Source: Undibacterium piscinae (GTDB lineage: Bacteria > Pseudomonadota > Gammaproteobacteria > Burkholderiales > Burkholderiaceae_D). From it: a stretch of 64,000 nt of DNA. The notes beneath the pieces are model-generated. The model did not search any database, was not told where the DNA came from, and saw only the letters and a list, made by a program, of their open reading frames with translations. Below, in pieces: positions 36,075 through 43,568 of the stretch. Both the position numbers and the translations under genes were made by a program. Position 1 is the stretch's first letter. Each line of letters opens with the position of its first letter. The stretch spans positions 2,852,001 to 2,916,000 of the forward strand of contig CP051152.1 in assembly GCA_003970805.2 (NCBI GenBank), written 5' to 3'.

Positions 36075-36479
36075 TCAATCCGCCTTGTTTTTGTCGTCCC
36101 ACGGCATAGGCTGCCACAGTTCTAGTTTATTGCCCTCGGGGTCCATGATCCATGCGAACTTGCCGTTTTCGTGCGACTCTGGCCCCTTCAAAATCTCGGT
36201 GCCAGCGGCCTGCAGTTGCTTCAACATCTCATCGAGATCATCGACCCGATAGTTGATCATGAAGCTAGCGTCGCTGGGGCTGAACCATGCGCTGTCCTGG
36301 CTCGCCACATGCCAGACGGTCAGACCCTGATCTTCGGCGCGATCTTCTGGCCATTTGAGGATGCAGCCACCGAAGTCTTCCAGCACCATACCCAAGTGCT
36401 GTTGATACCACGCCGCCAGCGCCGCGTTATCGGCGCGACTCTTGAAAAAAACACCGCCTATGCCTGTTACTTTCGCCAT
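36075..36479 (-). CDS. VOC family (glyoxalase-like) protein
   Basis: The product has 134 residues with two beta-alpha-beta-beta-beta units: VTGIGGVFFKSRADNAALAAWYQQHLGMVLEDFGGCIL and SFMINYRVDDLDEMLKQLQAAGTEILKGPESHENGKFAWIMDPEGNKLELWQP. The usual final metal-ligand Glu is in NKLELW. Enzymatic activity (lyase, dioxygenase or resistance) is unknown. The gene is in the cassette region and is followed directly by a repeat; no clear attC core was seen on either side. Confidence 0.88.
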   Translation of the reverse strand: MAKVTGIGGVFFKSRADNAALAAWYQQHLGMVLEDFGGCILKWPEDRAEDQGLTVWHVASQDSAWFSPSDASFMINYRVDDLDEMLKQLQAAGTEILKGPESHENGKFAWIMDPEGNKLELWQPMPWDDKNKAD

Positions 36480-36557
36480 GCTAGTCTCCGGTTTGTTAAG
36501 CTGAATTATCTTGCGGACAGCATTTGATGTTACACCAAAATCCCAAAGCTACAGACC

Positions 36558-36616
36558 GCGTAGGGTGTATTAGGCGTAGCCGAAATACACCATTTTCATC
36601 CCATGCGGCGCAATAG
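36558..36616 (-). repeat. GTGTATTAGGCGTAGCC repeat, copy 1
   Basis: GCGTAGGGTGTATTAGGCGT followed by AGCCGAAATACACC, an imperfect palindrome, and then CATCCCATGCGGCGCAAT. It directly adjoins the GTAGGGTGGGCAC copy at 36620. Both lie upstream of the VOC gene (minus strand). Very similar sequences are dispersed in many bacterial genomes, from memory. Confidence 0.75.
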
Positions 36617-36619
36617 TGC

Positions 36620-36756
36620 GTAGGGTGGGCACAGCATCATCGTGCCCACGCCTAAGGCTCAAGCAACAACACATCAGCTTAAGCCGATCCAGGCGAAACA
36701 GCCAAGCATAGCGGTCGGTTCATCTCCGCGTGGGCACAAAAACCTGCCCACCCTAC
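36620..36756 (-). repeat. GTAGGGTGGGCAC repeat, copy 4
   Basis: A complete copy with perfect outer ends (GTAGGGTGGGCAC; TGCCCACCCTAC) and inner pairs. It lies 20 bases after the attC left core (ACATAAC) of the PD-(D/E)XK-like cassette gene 36777-37274, in the same orientation as the others. Confidence 0.88.
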
Positions 36757-36776
36757 CAGACTGATATAGTCCCAGG

Positions 36777-37274
36777 TTATGTAATTTTTTCATCTTTTGC
36801 ATTACCAAAAAAACCGAAATCGAAATAATGCTTTTTATCTTTTGCTAAACATATACCGATTTTTCCTTCTGCACATTGGGCTAGCGGAATTGTATTTTTT
36901 CCATTCAATTCCTCCAATGAACCCCAATATATTGAAAATGTAAATTGGTCGAATTGAATTGCCATCCAATGCGGTTCTGCGCAGTATTCCTGGGTTGCCG
37001 TTGCCGCTTTTTTGTATGCGTCATTTCCGAGATTATAAAAAGCGTTTAGCTTATGGTCTTTCTGGTATTTGTTTCTGGCTTTAACGCTAATGATGAATCT
37101 CTTTCCGTCTTTTTCTGCATATAAGTCTGCGAAAGGAAAGTTCATCTTTTTATCATTTAAGTTTATTATTTTTTCATAGTGATTATCGACAAGTGCTTTA
37201 ATTGCAAAAAGTTCGCCCAGTTCCCCAAGTGATTTTTTTCTTGATGCTTCCTTTTTATTTTCTTCATTGCTCAT
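36777..37274 (-). CDS. PD-(D/E)XK nuclease-like protein, AT-rich cassette
   Basis: The product has 165 residues. KKSLGELGELFAIKALVDNHY, then FPFADLYAEKDGKRFIISVKAR give the E..D...(I/V)xVKxR pattern of PD-(D/E)XK restriction-endonuclease-fold proteins. The C-terminal half is aromatic- and Gly-rich (QFDQFTFSIYWGSLEEL). The gene is clearly more AT-rich than its neighbours, which indicates foreign origin. Its stop codon overlaps the attC R'' core ACATAAC (36776-36782), as is usual in cassettes. Its start is preceded by the matching TTATGTG core (37289-37296) and by the conserved leader block. No methylase partner is seen. Confidence 0.78.
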   Translation of the reverse strand: MSNEENKKEASRKKSLGELGELFAIKALVDNHYEKIINLNDKKMNFPFADLYAEKDGKRFIISVKARNKYQKDHKLNAFYNLGNDAYKKAATATQEYCAEPHWMAIQFDQFTFSIYWGSLEELNGKNTIPLAQCAEGKIGICLAKDKKHYFDFGFFGNAKDEKIT

Positions 37275-37288
37275 GATGGAATATTAGT

Positions 37289-37345
37289 CACATAATTAGT
37301 TATGTCCGCCACCCTGACGGGCGAAACGGACGTATGTCGCATAAA
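37289..37345 (-). repeat. Leader/attC-like block before the nuclease cassette
   Basis: On the minus strand, TTTATGCGACATACGTCCGT, then TTCGCCCGTCAGGGTGGCGG, then ACATAACTAATTATGTG. This is the same block as at the ends of 30613-30843 and 62065-62292, here shortened. The core GTTA has become ATTA. The cassette start TTATGTG pairs with the ACATAAC after the gene. Confidence 0.65.
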
Positions 37346-37353
37346 CAATTTAA

Positions 37354-37415
37354 GCGCGTAGAGTGTATTAGGCGTAGCCGTAATACACCATTTTTCATTT
37401 CATCCGGCGCAATAG
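37354..37415 (-). repeat. GTGTATTAGGCGTAGCC repeat, copy 2
   Basis: GCGCGTAGAGTGTATTAGGC, GTAGCCGTAATACACC, and CATCCGGCGCAATAG. It is inserted between the leader block of the nuclease cassette and a partial GTAGGGTGGGCAC copy. Confidence 0.7.
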
Positions 37416-37431
37416 ATGAAGCTTGTTGCGC

Positions 37432-37493
37432 CCGCGTGCTGTCGGTTGACCTCTGCGTGGGCACAAAAACGTGTCCACCCTACCTGGCTTGCC
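37432..37493 (-). repeat. GTAGGGTGGGCAC repeat, truncated copy 5
   Basis: Only about half of the repeat is left: CTGTCGGTTGACCTCTGCG, TGGGCACAAAAACG and TCCACCCTAC. It is adjacent to the attC left arm GCCTAACCCTTCCATAG of the cassette 37519-38118 (minus strand). Confidence 0.75.
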
Positions 37494-37528
37494 GGGGCAC
37501 GTCAGCTCTATGGAAGGGTTAGGCGTCA
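37494..37528 (-). repeat. attC left arm of cassette 37519-38118
   Basis: On the minus strand GACGCCTAAC (R'' core GCCTAAC) is followed by CCTTCCATAGAGCTGACG and TGCCCCGGCAAGCC, a typical attC left arm. Then a truncated repeat takes over, so the right arm is missing. The core complements the cassette start (GTTAAGCGTC at 38128-38137 on the minus strand) at nine of ten bases. The core overlaps the end of the gene. Confidence 0.72.
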
Positions 37529-38118
37529 CTCCTCGAAACAGCACTGCGAATCTCGGAAAGGTGTCCGCTGATATTCTCCAGTTGTTCGACGATTGGATCG
37601 ACTGGTTTAGCGGACTTCCTGAACGGCTGAAGATCGATCGTCGTTGACTCGACAACTCGGTTGTCTTGGTATTCGTACTCCGCTTGGACCGTGAACTGCT
37701 GGGGGCAGCGCTCTGAGTCTCTGAAGATGTTGTGGCCCACGCCCAAGTAAAAGACCATCTCGGCTTGCGGTGAAAGGGACTGGATCGGGTGGACAAATGT
37801 CGTGTACTTTCTGAGATTGTCATCTTCGTCAGGATGAGCGTTGAAGTAGAAGTCCTTGTCTAGACTCAGCCGGAGATTTTTAGCGGACGATCCGCCGCAT
37901 TTTTTATCGACAGCATGAGCATGGTACTCATAGCCCGGACGACAGGTGTCACCTGAATGTACGGGCGAGTGGAGGCGTCGAGTTGTGCCTTCATGACAGC
38001 GACGGTTTCGCGGTTCGCCTTGCATCTGATAGGTAACGATCGCTACGAAGAGCGAGATGGCCGCCGAACAACCGCCGGTGATTGCGACAGCTAGATTGAT
38101 CTTATCTGCGAGGTTCAT
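37519..38118 (-). CDS. Membrane-anchored cassette protein with out-of-frame middle
   Basis: The product has 199 residues. One N-terminal membrane segment (INLAVAITGGCSAAISLFVAIVTYQMQ) is followed by a soluble domain (NLRLSLDKDFYFNAHPDEDDNLRKYT, EMVFYLGVGHNIF, VQAEYEYQDNRVVESTTIDLQPF). Residues about 35 to 80 are Cys/His/Arg-rich and unlike the rest. Reading that stretch one frame over gives REAVAVMKAQLDAS-like text (actual NRETVAVMKAQLDAST, then RPYIQVTPVVRAMSTM), which is much more protein-like. So two compensating single-base shifts, near 38018 and in the T5 run 37877-37881, disturb the middle. Start and end carry matching attC-type cores. Confidence 0.72.
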   Translation of the reverse strand: MNLADKINLAVAITGGCSAAISLFVAIVTYQMQGEPRNRRCHEGTTRRLHSPVHSGDTCRPGYEYHAHAVDKKCGGSSAKNLRLSLDKDFYFNAHPDEDDNLRKYTTFVHPIQSLSPQAEMVFYLGVGHNIFRDSERCPQQFTVQAEYEYQDNRVVESTTIDLQPFRKSAKPVDPIVEQLENISGHLSEIRSAVSRSDA

Positions 38119-38330
38119 GGGGGTTTTCTGACGCTTAACGCGTTATAAATTTTCATTTTACATCCGGCTATCAAAAATGCGGACACCGGGAGGGGTTTCT
38201 GCGCACACCTTTTACCGCTTAATGAATGAATGCGCGGTTTAAATAAATCGATAAAAGCTGCCTGACGTTTGCTTTACTAGCAGTAGCAACTGCCGACCTT
38301 CCGGTTCGCGCCTGGCTTGGACTTTATGAA

Positions 38331-38410
38331 CATACTCCCCTAGTGTTTTTTGAATGCGCAATGGATATATGCGCGAATAGCTGCATTCGCTTATAAAAAT
38401 AGGGGAGTAT
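38331..38410. repeat. ATACTCCCC palindromic repeat, copy 3
   Basis: CATACTCCCC and GGGGAGTAT enclose TAGTGTTTTTTGAATGCG, ATGGATATATGCGC and TAGCTGCATTC. The left flank CGGTTCGCGCCTGGCTTGG is shared with copies 1 and 2. It lies in the 490-bp gap between the cassette gene and the GNAT fragment; I see no gene in that gap. Confidence 0.78.
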
Positions 38411-38609
38411 CTGTTTTGGGCGGTTTCGTAGCGATGAAGGCTAACTCAGGCCGAAGCGTACGCCACCGCTAGGTGAAATTTTGAGCGCTGGGCTGGTCGC
38501 TTTGTGCGTGCGCGGGCTGGCATACAGATCACAGAACTTTTATCGCCACTTCCGGTCTAGTTAATGCTTAGGCAGGCGCAAGCTTGCTAGCTCAAACAGA
38601 AAGAGCCGC

Positions 38610-38801
38610 ATGAGCATACTGAGCAGCGCAAGACTACGTCTGGTACCGATGAACGATAGCCATTTTGATGGTCTGTTCGCGATGAATAGCGACCCCGCCG
38701 TGATGCGCTATATCACTGGCAAGCCAGATACGCCGGCGATACGCAGGCGATTAGAGCGGGTCTTCGTCTACTCACTACCTCTGTTCTGGAAACTGCAATG
38801 A
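38610..38801 (+). pseudogene. GNAT acetyltransferase N-terminal fragment
   Basis: About 50 residues (ARLRLVPMNDSHFDGLFAMNSDPAVMRYITGKPD) match the start of RimJ/RimL-type acetyltransferases. The acetyl-CoA-binding half is missing, and the frame runs out in unrelated codons (RVFVYSLPLFWKLQ). Its stop codon overlaps the start codon of the lysC-like pseudogene (ATGA). It is a broken fragment. Confidence 0.75.
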
Positions 38802-40189
38802 AGAAAATCGTCGTCAAATTTGGTGGTTCCAACCTGCGCCGCCCGCAGGATATAGACCGCATCGTCAATGTGGTGCAAACCTATAACCGGCCCTCTGGTG
38901 CTGGTCGTGTCTGCGTTTTACGGCATTACCAATGAGCTCATCGCCTGCGTGAAAGCGGCCAAAGAAGGGCTGGCACGACCGCGGCGCTGGCCGAAAGCCA
39001 GAACTACACGCAGGCCTTGCGTGCCCTGAAGAAACAGATCGTCGAAGCGAATATCAGCGACGCGGCACAGCGTAGCCGTACCGAAGCGGCGCTGGCGGTA
39101 CGACTCGATCAGCTCGACCGCTATCTGACCGGCATCCATTGCATCGGAGATGTGCCGACCTTCGTGAATGACGCGATCCTCAGCTATGGCGAGCGCTTGT
39201 CCAGCCTGCTGTTGACCGAAGTGCTGCTAAGCCGCGGCATCAAGGCACGCGAAGCCTTGCCGGAAGACATGGGCCTGGTCACCGATGGCGTATTCGGCAA
39301 TGCCGCCTGCGATTTTGCCGCCAGCACAGGACCGGTCTCCAAGGCTTTGGCCGGCGATGGCGTGATCGTGGTACCGGGTTTTTACGGCGTAGACCAAAAC
39401 GGCAAGGCCACGCTGTTCGGTCGCGGCGGCTCGGATTACTCGGCGGCCTCGATCGCCGCTTGCCTCGGCGCCGAATCCCTTGATGTCTGGAAGGATGTCG
39501 ACGGTTTCCTCAGTGCCGATCCGGGCGCAGTCAGCGCCCCGCGCTCTATCGCGCAACTAAATTATCTGGAAGCGGCCGAGCTATCGTATTTTGGCGCAAA
39601 GATTTTGCATCCGCGCACGGTAGAACCGCTGTTTGACCGCGACATCCCTATCCGCATTCTGAACATCACGCGCCCTGAGCGCGGCCTGCATGCCTACACC
39701 ATCATCGACGGCCAGCGCAAAGTCACGCGTGACGTGGTGAAAAGCGTCAGCTCCACCGAAGACGTGGCGATTCTCAAGCTACACGGCCCCGGCGTAGGTT
39801 TCAAGCCTGGCATCCTGGCGCAAGTGACCAATACGCTGGACCGGCACGGCATCAACATCAAGAGCGTACTGACGGCGCAGACGGCCATCAACGTCTTGCT
39901 GGCACGCGACCAGCTCGAGCAAGCCTATGCGGCCTTGATGGAACATCATCTGGCCGGTGTGTGGTTGAGGTTAGCCGCAATGAAGCGGTGGCGATCGTGG
40001 CGGTGGTCGGCGACGGCGTGCTGGAAGCCTCGGATGCCGGCAGCGCAATCGCCAGCCGCGCCTTGTCGGCGGCACTGGCGGGCGGAGTGCGCGTCTGCCT
40101 GGCCGCCGCCGGTGCCAGCGAAGTAGCGCCTACATGCTGGTGCATCAGGATGACTGCAAACTGGCTTTGAAACTGGTCCATGCGGAGAT
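38798..40189 (+). pseudogene. Aspartate kinase, four frameshifts
   Basis: Pieces in three frames together make one monofunctional aspartate kinase of about 460 residues. It starts MKKIVVKFGGSNLRRPQDI (KFGGS phosphate-binding motif), continues with VVSAFYGITNELIACVKAA, then FGRGGSDYSAASIAACLGAE and VWKDVDGFLSADPG, then two ACT domains (ILKLHGPGVGFKPGILAQV; VEVSRNEAVAIVAVVGDG), and AYMLVHQDDCKLALKLVHAE at the end. Shifts are near 38891 (C-run), 38972, 39957-39964 (GT duplication) and 40126. The 3' end runs into the truncated MFS gene. The enzyme would make aspartyl phosphate for lysine, threonine and methionine. It is probably a decaying extra copy. Confidence 0.85.
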
Positions 40190-40928
40190 AAATCCCATTT
40201 TTGGGAGAACCCCAGCCAAGTGTGACGGCCTGCGTGATACCAAATAACAAGGCAGCAGTTCCTAAAGTAATGCTAAGCGCGCCCCAGACATCAAGTCTGG
40301 CAGGTGGATTGCCGGCATCCCGCGCTTGCATGCACAAAGCCACGCCAGCGATTAAGGCGCAGCCTATCGGGACATTGACGAACATGACCCAGCGCCAGCC
40401 GAATTTTTCGGTCAGCAGACCACCGATCAGCACTCCCAAAGCGGAGGCGATCGCGCTCGATGCCGCCCACATTGAGATCGCCCGCGCTTTGGCTGGCCCG
40501 CCAGGATACACCGCGACGATTACCGCCAGCGTCGAGGTTGCCAGAGCCGAGGCACCAAAGCCCTGGATCGCCCTGGCGATCAATAAGGCCGCTGGCGTGC
40601 TCGCCAGACCTCCGGCCAGGCTGGCAGCGGTAAATACCAACAGGCCAGATTGCAAAATGCGCTTACGTCCGTACAAATCGCTGGCGCGCGCCGCCAGCAA
40701 CATACAACCGCCCAGACACAGCAGATAGGCGTCCACCACCCATTGTTGCTGGACCTTGGAAAGGCCCAGGTCAGCCTGCATGGCTGGCAGCGCGACATTG
40801 ACGATAGCACCATCCATGACCACCATGAAAGAGGCCACGCAGGCGATCACGACCGCCACCCAGAGCGGGATGTGCGGATAAATTAAGGACTGCGCCGGTA
40901 GCGCAGCCGGGGTAGGGGAGGCATGCAT
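40190..40928 (-). pseudogene. MFS multidrug transporter (DHA2-type), C-truncated
   Basis: About 240 residues remain of an EmrB/QacA-type transporter with 14 helices. Seen are IPLWVAVVIACVASFMVVMDGAIVNVALPAM (helix 1, motif D1), QWVVDAYLLCLGGCMLLAARASDLYGRKRI (motif A) and RAIQGFGASALATSTLAVI (motif B). After TQAVTLGWGSPKNGIY the frame runs antisense through the lysC pseudogene, with non-transporter sequence. The break near 40190 is a recombination junction. A divergent AraC regulator at 41069 could have controlled this gene. Confidence 0.82.
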
Positions 40929-41068
40929 AAAGAGATCCTGAAATGTTGGTTAAGTTGCGTATTCTGGCTGGAAGGAAATAAATGCCTTCATCGCCACTGA
41001 CAGTATTGGACTTAGAGGCAAAAGCCTGATAACGTTGTTTGGACAAAAAATAATGAGAAGCGGCCAAA

Positions 41069-41896
41069 TTGAGTTTATCGACTAATCCTGTCTTGCCCGA
41101 TATCGAAGATCGCCTCGATGGCCCTGCGGTGGTGGCTATTTGGGGTGAGGATCAGCCTGGCAATGGTTTTCGACTCGGCACCCGCGAGTACGACTGGCAC
41201 GCGCATGCGCGCGGCCAGGTGTTTTGCGTGGAAAGCGGCTTGATTCATATGCGCACCGAGCATGGCTCCTGGCTGTCGCCGCCGCATAAGGCAGGCTGGA
41301 TACCGCCGGGCATACCGCATCAGGTCAGTGTGAATGGTGCAATGAGTGGCTGGAGTGTTTTGATTACACCGCAAGCGAGTCTGCATTTGCCTCGCCAGCC
41401 TTGCGTGATTGGTATCAGCGATGTGATGCGTGCCCTGGTGCAGCGCGCAGTCAGCTGGTCTGAGCAAGAGCAATTGGAAGTCGAACAAGAACGCTTGACC
41501 GCAGTACTGCTGGATGAAATCCGGTTGGCCCCACAACTAGGGCTGCATTTGCCGCTGCCGCAAGACCGGCGCTTACTGCGCATTAGCAATGCCTTGTATC
41601 AGCAACCGGACGATACCAAAAGTCTGCAAGCATGGGCAAGCTGGGGTGGAGTATCGGCACGCACCCTGAGCCGTCTGTTCCGGGAGCAGACCGGACTCAG
41701 TTTTGCACAGTGGCGGCAGCAGGCAAAACTCAGCCATGCTTTGGAGCGGCTGGCGCAAGGTGACTCGGTGGCGCAGGTAGCGGATGCTTTAGGTTATGCC
41801 ACGCCGAGTAATTTTATCGCGATGTTCCGGCGCAGCTTTGGCGATTCTCCGGCGCACTATTTTTCCAACCAGTCTAGCCACATCCTGAGGCGTTAG
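41069..41896 (+). CDS. AraC-family regulator with cupin domain
   Basis: The product has 275 residues (TTG start at 41069). The N-terminal cupin (YDWHAHARGQVFCVESGLIHMRTEHGSW, WIPPGIPHQVSVNG) is followed by a C-terminal pair of HTH motifs (LQAWASWGGVSARTLSRLFREQTGLSFAQWRQQAKLSHAL and SVAQVADALGYATPSNFIAMFRRSFGDSPAHYF). It lies divergently from the truncated drug transporter gene, a usual arrangement in which the regulator controls the pump. Confidence 0.9.
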   Translation: MSLSTNPVLPDIEDRLDGPAVVAIWGEDQPGNGFRLGTREYDWHAHARGQVFCVESGLIHMRTEHGSWLSPPHKAGWIPPGIPHQVSVNGAMSGWSVLITPQASLHLPRQPCVIGISDVMRALVQRAVSWSEQEQLEVEQERLTAVLLDEIRLAPQLGLHLPLPQDRRLLRISNALYQQPDDTKSLQAWASWGGVSARTLSRLFREQTGLSFAQWRQQAKLSHALERLAQGDSVAQVADALGYATPSNFIAMFRRSFGDSPAHYFSNQSSHILRR

Positions 41897-41916
41897 CGCA
41901 CTTCTAAAACCCCGTA

Positions 41917-42048
41917 GGGAACTTCTAAAAACCCTTTAATCGGGATGCAGCGCAAGGCGCAAACCGGAGCAATACGTCGGTATTGCGAGGATCGCATTGA
42001 ACAATCGACGCCGCGATGCGCTCGAGTATGGGGTTTTTAGAAGTTCCC
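41917..42048. repeat. Inverted-repeat element B (GGGAACTTCTAAAAACC ends)
   Basis: GGGAACTTCTAAAAACC at 41917-41933 and its complement at 42032-42048 bound a 132-bp unit. The interior (GGGATGCAGCGCAAGGCGC, CAATACGTCGGTATTG, GCGATGCGCTCGAG) is different from element A at 3102-3264. A partial extra end, ACTTCTAAAACCCC, lies at 41900. It follows the AraC regulator gene. Interior part CGTCGGTATTGCG is repeated inverted just outside (CGCAATACCGACG, about 42060). Confidence 0.8.
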
Positions 42049-42078
42049 CGTGAGCGACACGCAATACCGACGCCGCTT

Positions 42079-42117
42079 GCAGGCCGAAATGCCGCCAGCA
42101 GGCGCATAGATATTGCG
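42079..42117. repeat. Short dispersed repeat GCAGGCC..GCCAGCAGGCGCAT, copy 1
   Basis: GCAGGCCGAAATGCCGCCAG then CAGGCGCATAGATATTGCG. The same 39-base pattern with a few changes is at 52857-52895. It lies between element B and the gene 42140-42928, in a region without other content. Confidence 0.5.
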
Positions 42118-42139
42118 CCGCTGTTTGCTACAAGGCCGG

Positions 42140-42928
42140 CTATTTTTTACGCAAGAGATCCAGCTCGGCCACTATTTGCAGCGCTCTGGCGGCGGCCGTA
42201 GTTTTTAACTGCGGGCTGGCGTTTTTTGACATGTCGTTGAGACGAAACCAGTCGGCGCTGATGCTATCGCCCATTTGCTCGGACACGATATGCCAGGCAT
42301 AGGCTTCCAGCGCATTGTTTTCATTAAAATAGAGTTCGGAGATGATACCCGCCGAACGAATATTTCCCGCGACCAGTGCCTGTTTAAACGATTGTTTGGC
42401 GGCGTCGGGATAATTCATGCTGGGATCAAATTCTGGATTGTCTTTTTGCCCGTTCAGTTCAAACGCATATTTCTCGCCAATATGCACCATGGCAAAGGCG
42501 TCGCCCGCTTTGGCCATCTTGCGCAAGGTTTTTAAATCTTTGGTGTAGTACTCTGGTGGCACCATATAACCTAGCTGCTCCATCTGCTTGCGACGGGCTG
42601 CTTCGCGTGGCGATATTTCTTCTTTTTCCGGCAATTCGACCAAACTATTTGAGGCCTGATTATTCGGCATGTTGAGGCTGGTCTCGGTATTTGCTGGGCC
42701 AAGTTCAAACGGTGATGCATGCAGATTATTGCCGCTGTTTTGCCGAATGGACTGAGTGCCGTCTGGCTTGCCATCGGCGCGAAATTTTTCACTCCCTGGT
42801 TGGCCATTTTCTGATTGTTGAGCAAGCCCAGGCTGAGTTGATACGCTAGGCGATACCGGCCACAAAATCAGCGTCACGGCCAGCCCGACTAGGACGACTA
42901 GTCCAATTAAATAAGATAATTTTTTCAT
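42140..42928 (-). CDS. Membrane-anchored protein, possibly Sel1-like
   Basis: The product has 262 residues. An N-terminal membrane anchor (LSYLIGLVVLVGLAVTLILWPV) leads into a low-complexity Asn/Gln/Ser/Pro linker (about 28 to 105) and a helical C-terminal domain. Helical repeats such as KMAKAGDAFAMVHIGEKYAFELNG, AKQSFKQALVAGNIRSAGIISELYF and LEAYAWHIVSEQMGD resemble Sel1/TPR-like repeats. The protein faces the periplasm. No specific function can be assigned. Confidence 0.8.
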   Translation of the reverse strand: MKKLSYLIGLVVLVGLAVTLILWPVSPSVSTQPGLAQQSENGQPGSEKFRADGKPDGTQSIRQNSGNNLHASPFELGPANTETSLNMPNNQASNSLVELPEKEEISPREAARRKQMEQLGYMVPPEYYTKDLKTLRKMAKAGDAFAMVHIGEKYAFELNGQKDNPEFDPSMNYPDAAKQSFKQALVAGNIRSAGIISELYFNENNALEAYAWHIVSEQMGDSISADWFRLNDMSKNASPQLKTTAAARALQIVAELDLLRKK

Positions 42929-43007
42929 ACACGATCACAAAAAAACCAACAATCTAGGCGCGCGCCGAAGCAGGCAACATTCGGCGCGCGAGCTGGCGAT
43001 CTAGAGA

Positions 43008-43568
43008 CTAGACGCGTGGTAGATTGCTATAGCATTTGGAGGTGCCATTGGCATAGCCCCAACGGGTGTAGTAGTCGCGCTGGGCCGGGGTGCCGTGGTC
43101 ACCGCCTGCGTAGTAGCGGGCGCTGCTGACTGCGGCCGCCAGGAAAGGGCTATAGCGCAAGGAACTTTCCGCATATTTCACAAAAGATCCGCCGGCGCAA
43201 TCGGCCTGCAACTCCATGTAAGGGGCACGCTGATTGATGTTTCTGGTGAATTGTATCGAGTGACCCCATTCATGGCCTAGCACTGCCTTGGCGGCGTAGT
43301 TACCATGATTGCTCTCTACCGTTTGTAGAAAACTGGTGCCGACGCTGATGATGTAAGGGCCGCAAGCGCGTGCATCTGGTGTGCCAGATTCGCCACATGC
43401 ACGCTGATTGATATACACGGTCGGGTTGGCCATAGAGCCAAATACGCCGCGTATTTCAGTCGCAGTTTTATTGATATAGCTGGTGGTGACGGTCACCGCT
43501 TGCGCAGTCTGGGTCAAGCTGCAAAGAGCAAGTGTGATGGCAATAGCCAGTGGTAATTGTTTTTTCAT
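43008..43568 (-). CDS. Secreted neutral zinc metallopeptidase-like protein
   Basis: The product has 186 residues. A signal peptide (LPLAIAITLALCSLTQTAQA) is followed by a small zincin: AVLGHEWGHSIQF (HExxH) and a downstream ELQADCAGG with the third ligand Glu, as in the YpfJ-type neutral zinc metallopeptidase family. Four cysteines (RACGESGTPDARACG, DCAGG, SKCYSN) could form disulphides. At 186 residues it is shorter than the usual 270 to 300. Its substrate is not known. Confidence 0.82.
   Translation of the reverse strand: MKKQLPLAIAITLALCSLTQTAQAVTVTTSYINKTATEIRGVFGSMANPTVYINQRACGESGTPDARACGPYIISVGTSFLQTVESNHGNYAAKAVLGHEWGHSIQFTRNINQRAPYMELQADCAGGSFVKYAESSLRYSPFLAAAVSSARYYAGGDHGTPAQRDYYTRWGYANGTSKCYSNLPRV

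Noticed and set aside
30129..36756. GTAGGGTGGGCAC repeats as CRISPR repeats or as VCR-like attC sites
   Set aside because: Spacing is irregular, there are no spacers of constant length and no cas genes. They also lack the GTTRRRY/RYYYAAC cores at their ends, while separate attC cores are found next to them.
36558..37415. GTGTATTAGGCGTAGCC repeats as attC sites
   Set aside because: They are palindromic and lie in the array, but have no GTTRRRY core and are a repeat type I recall from many unrelated contexts.
38798..40189. Aspartate kinase as an ectoine-type (ask_ect) gene
   Set aside because: No ectABC genes are nearby and the sequence is too broken for subtype assignment.
39888..40189. C-terminal 100 residues of the minus-strand MFS frame
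   Set aside because: This part is antisense to the lysC pseudogene, Pro/Thr/Arg-rich and without membrane segments; the real transporter homology ends near 40200.
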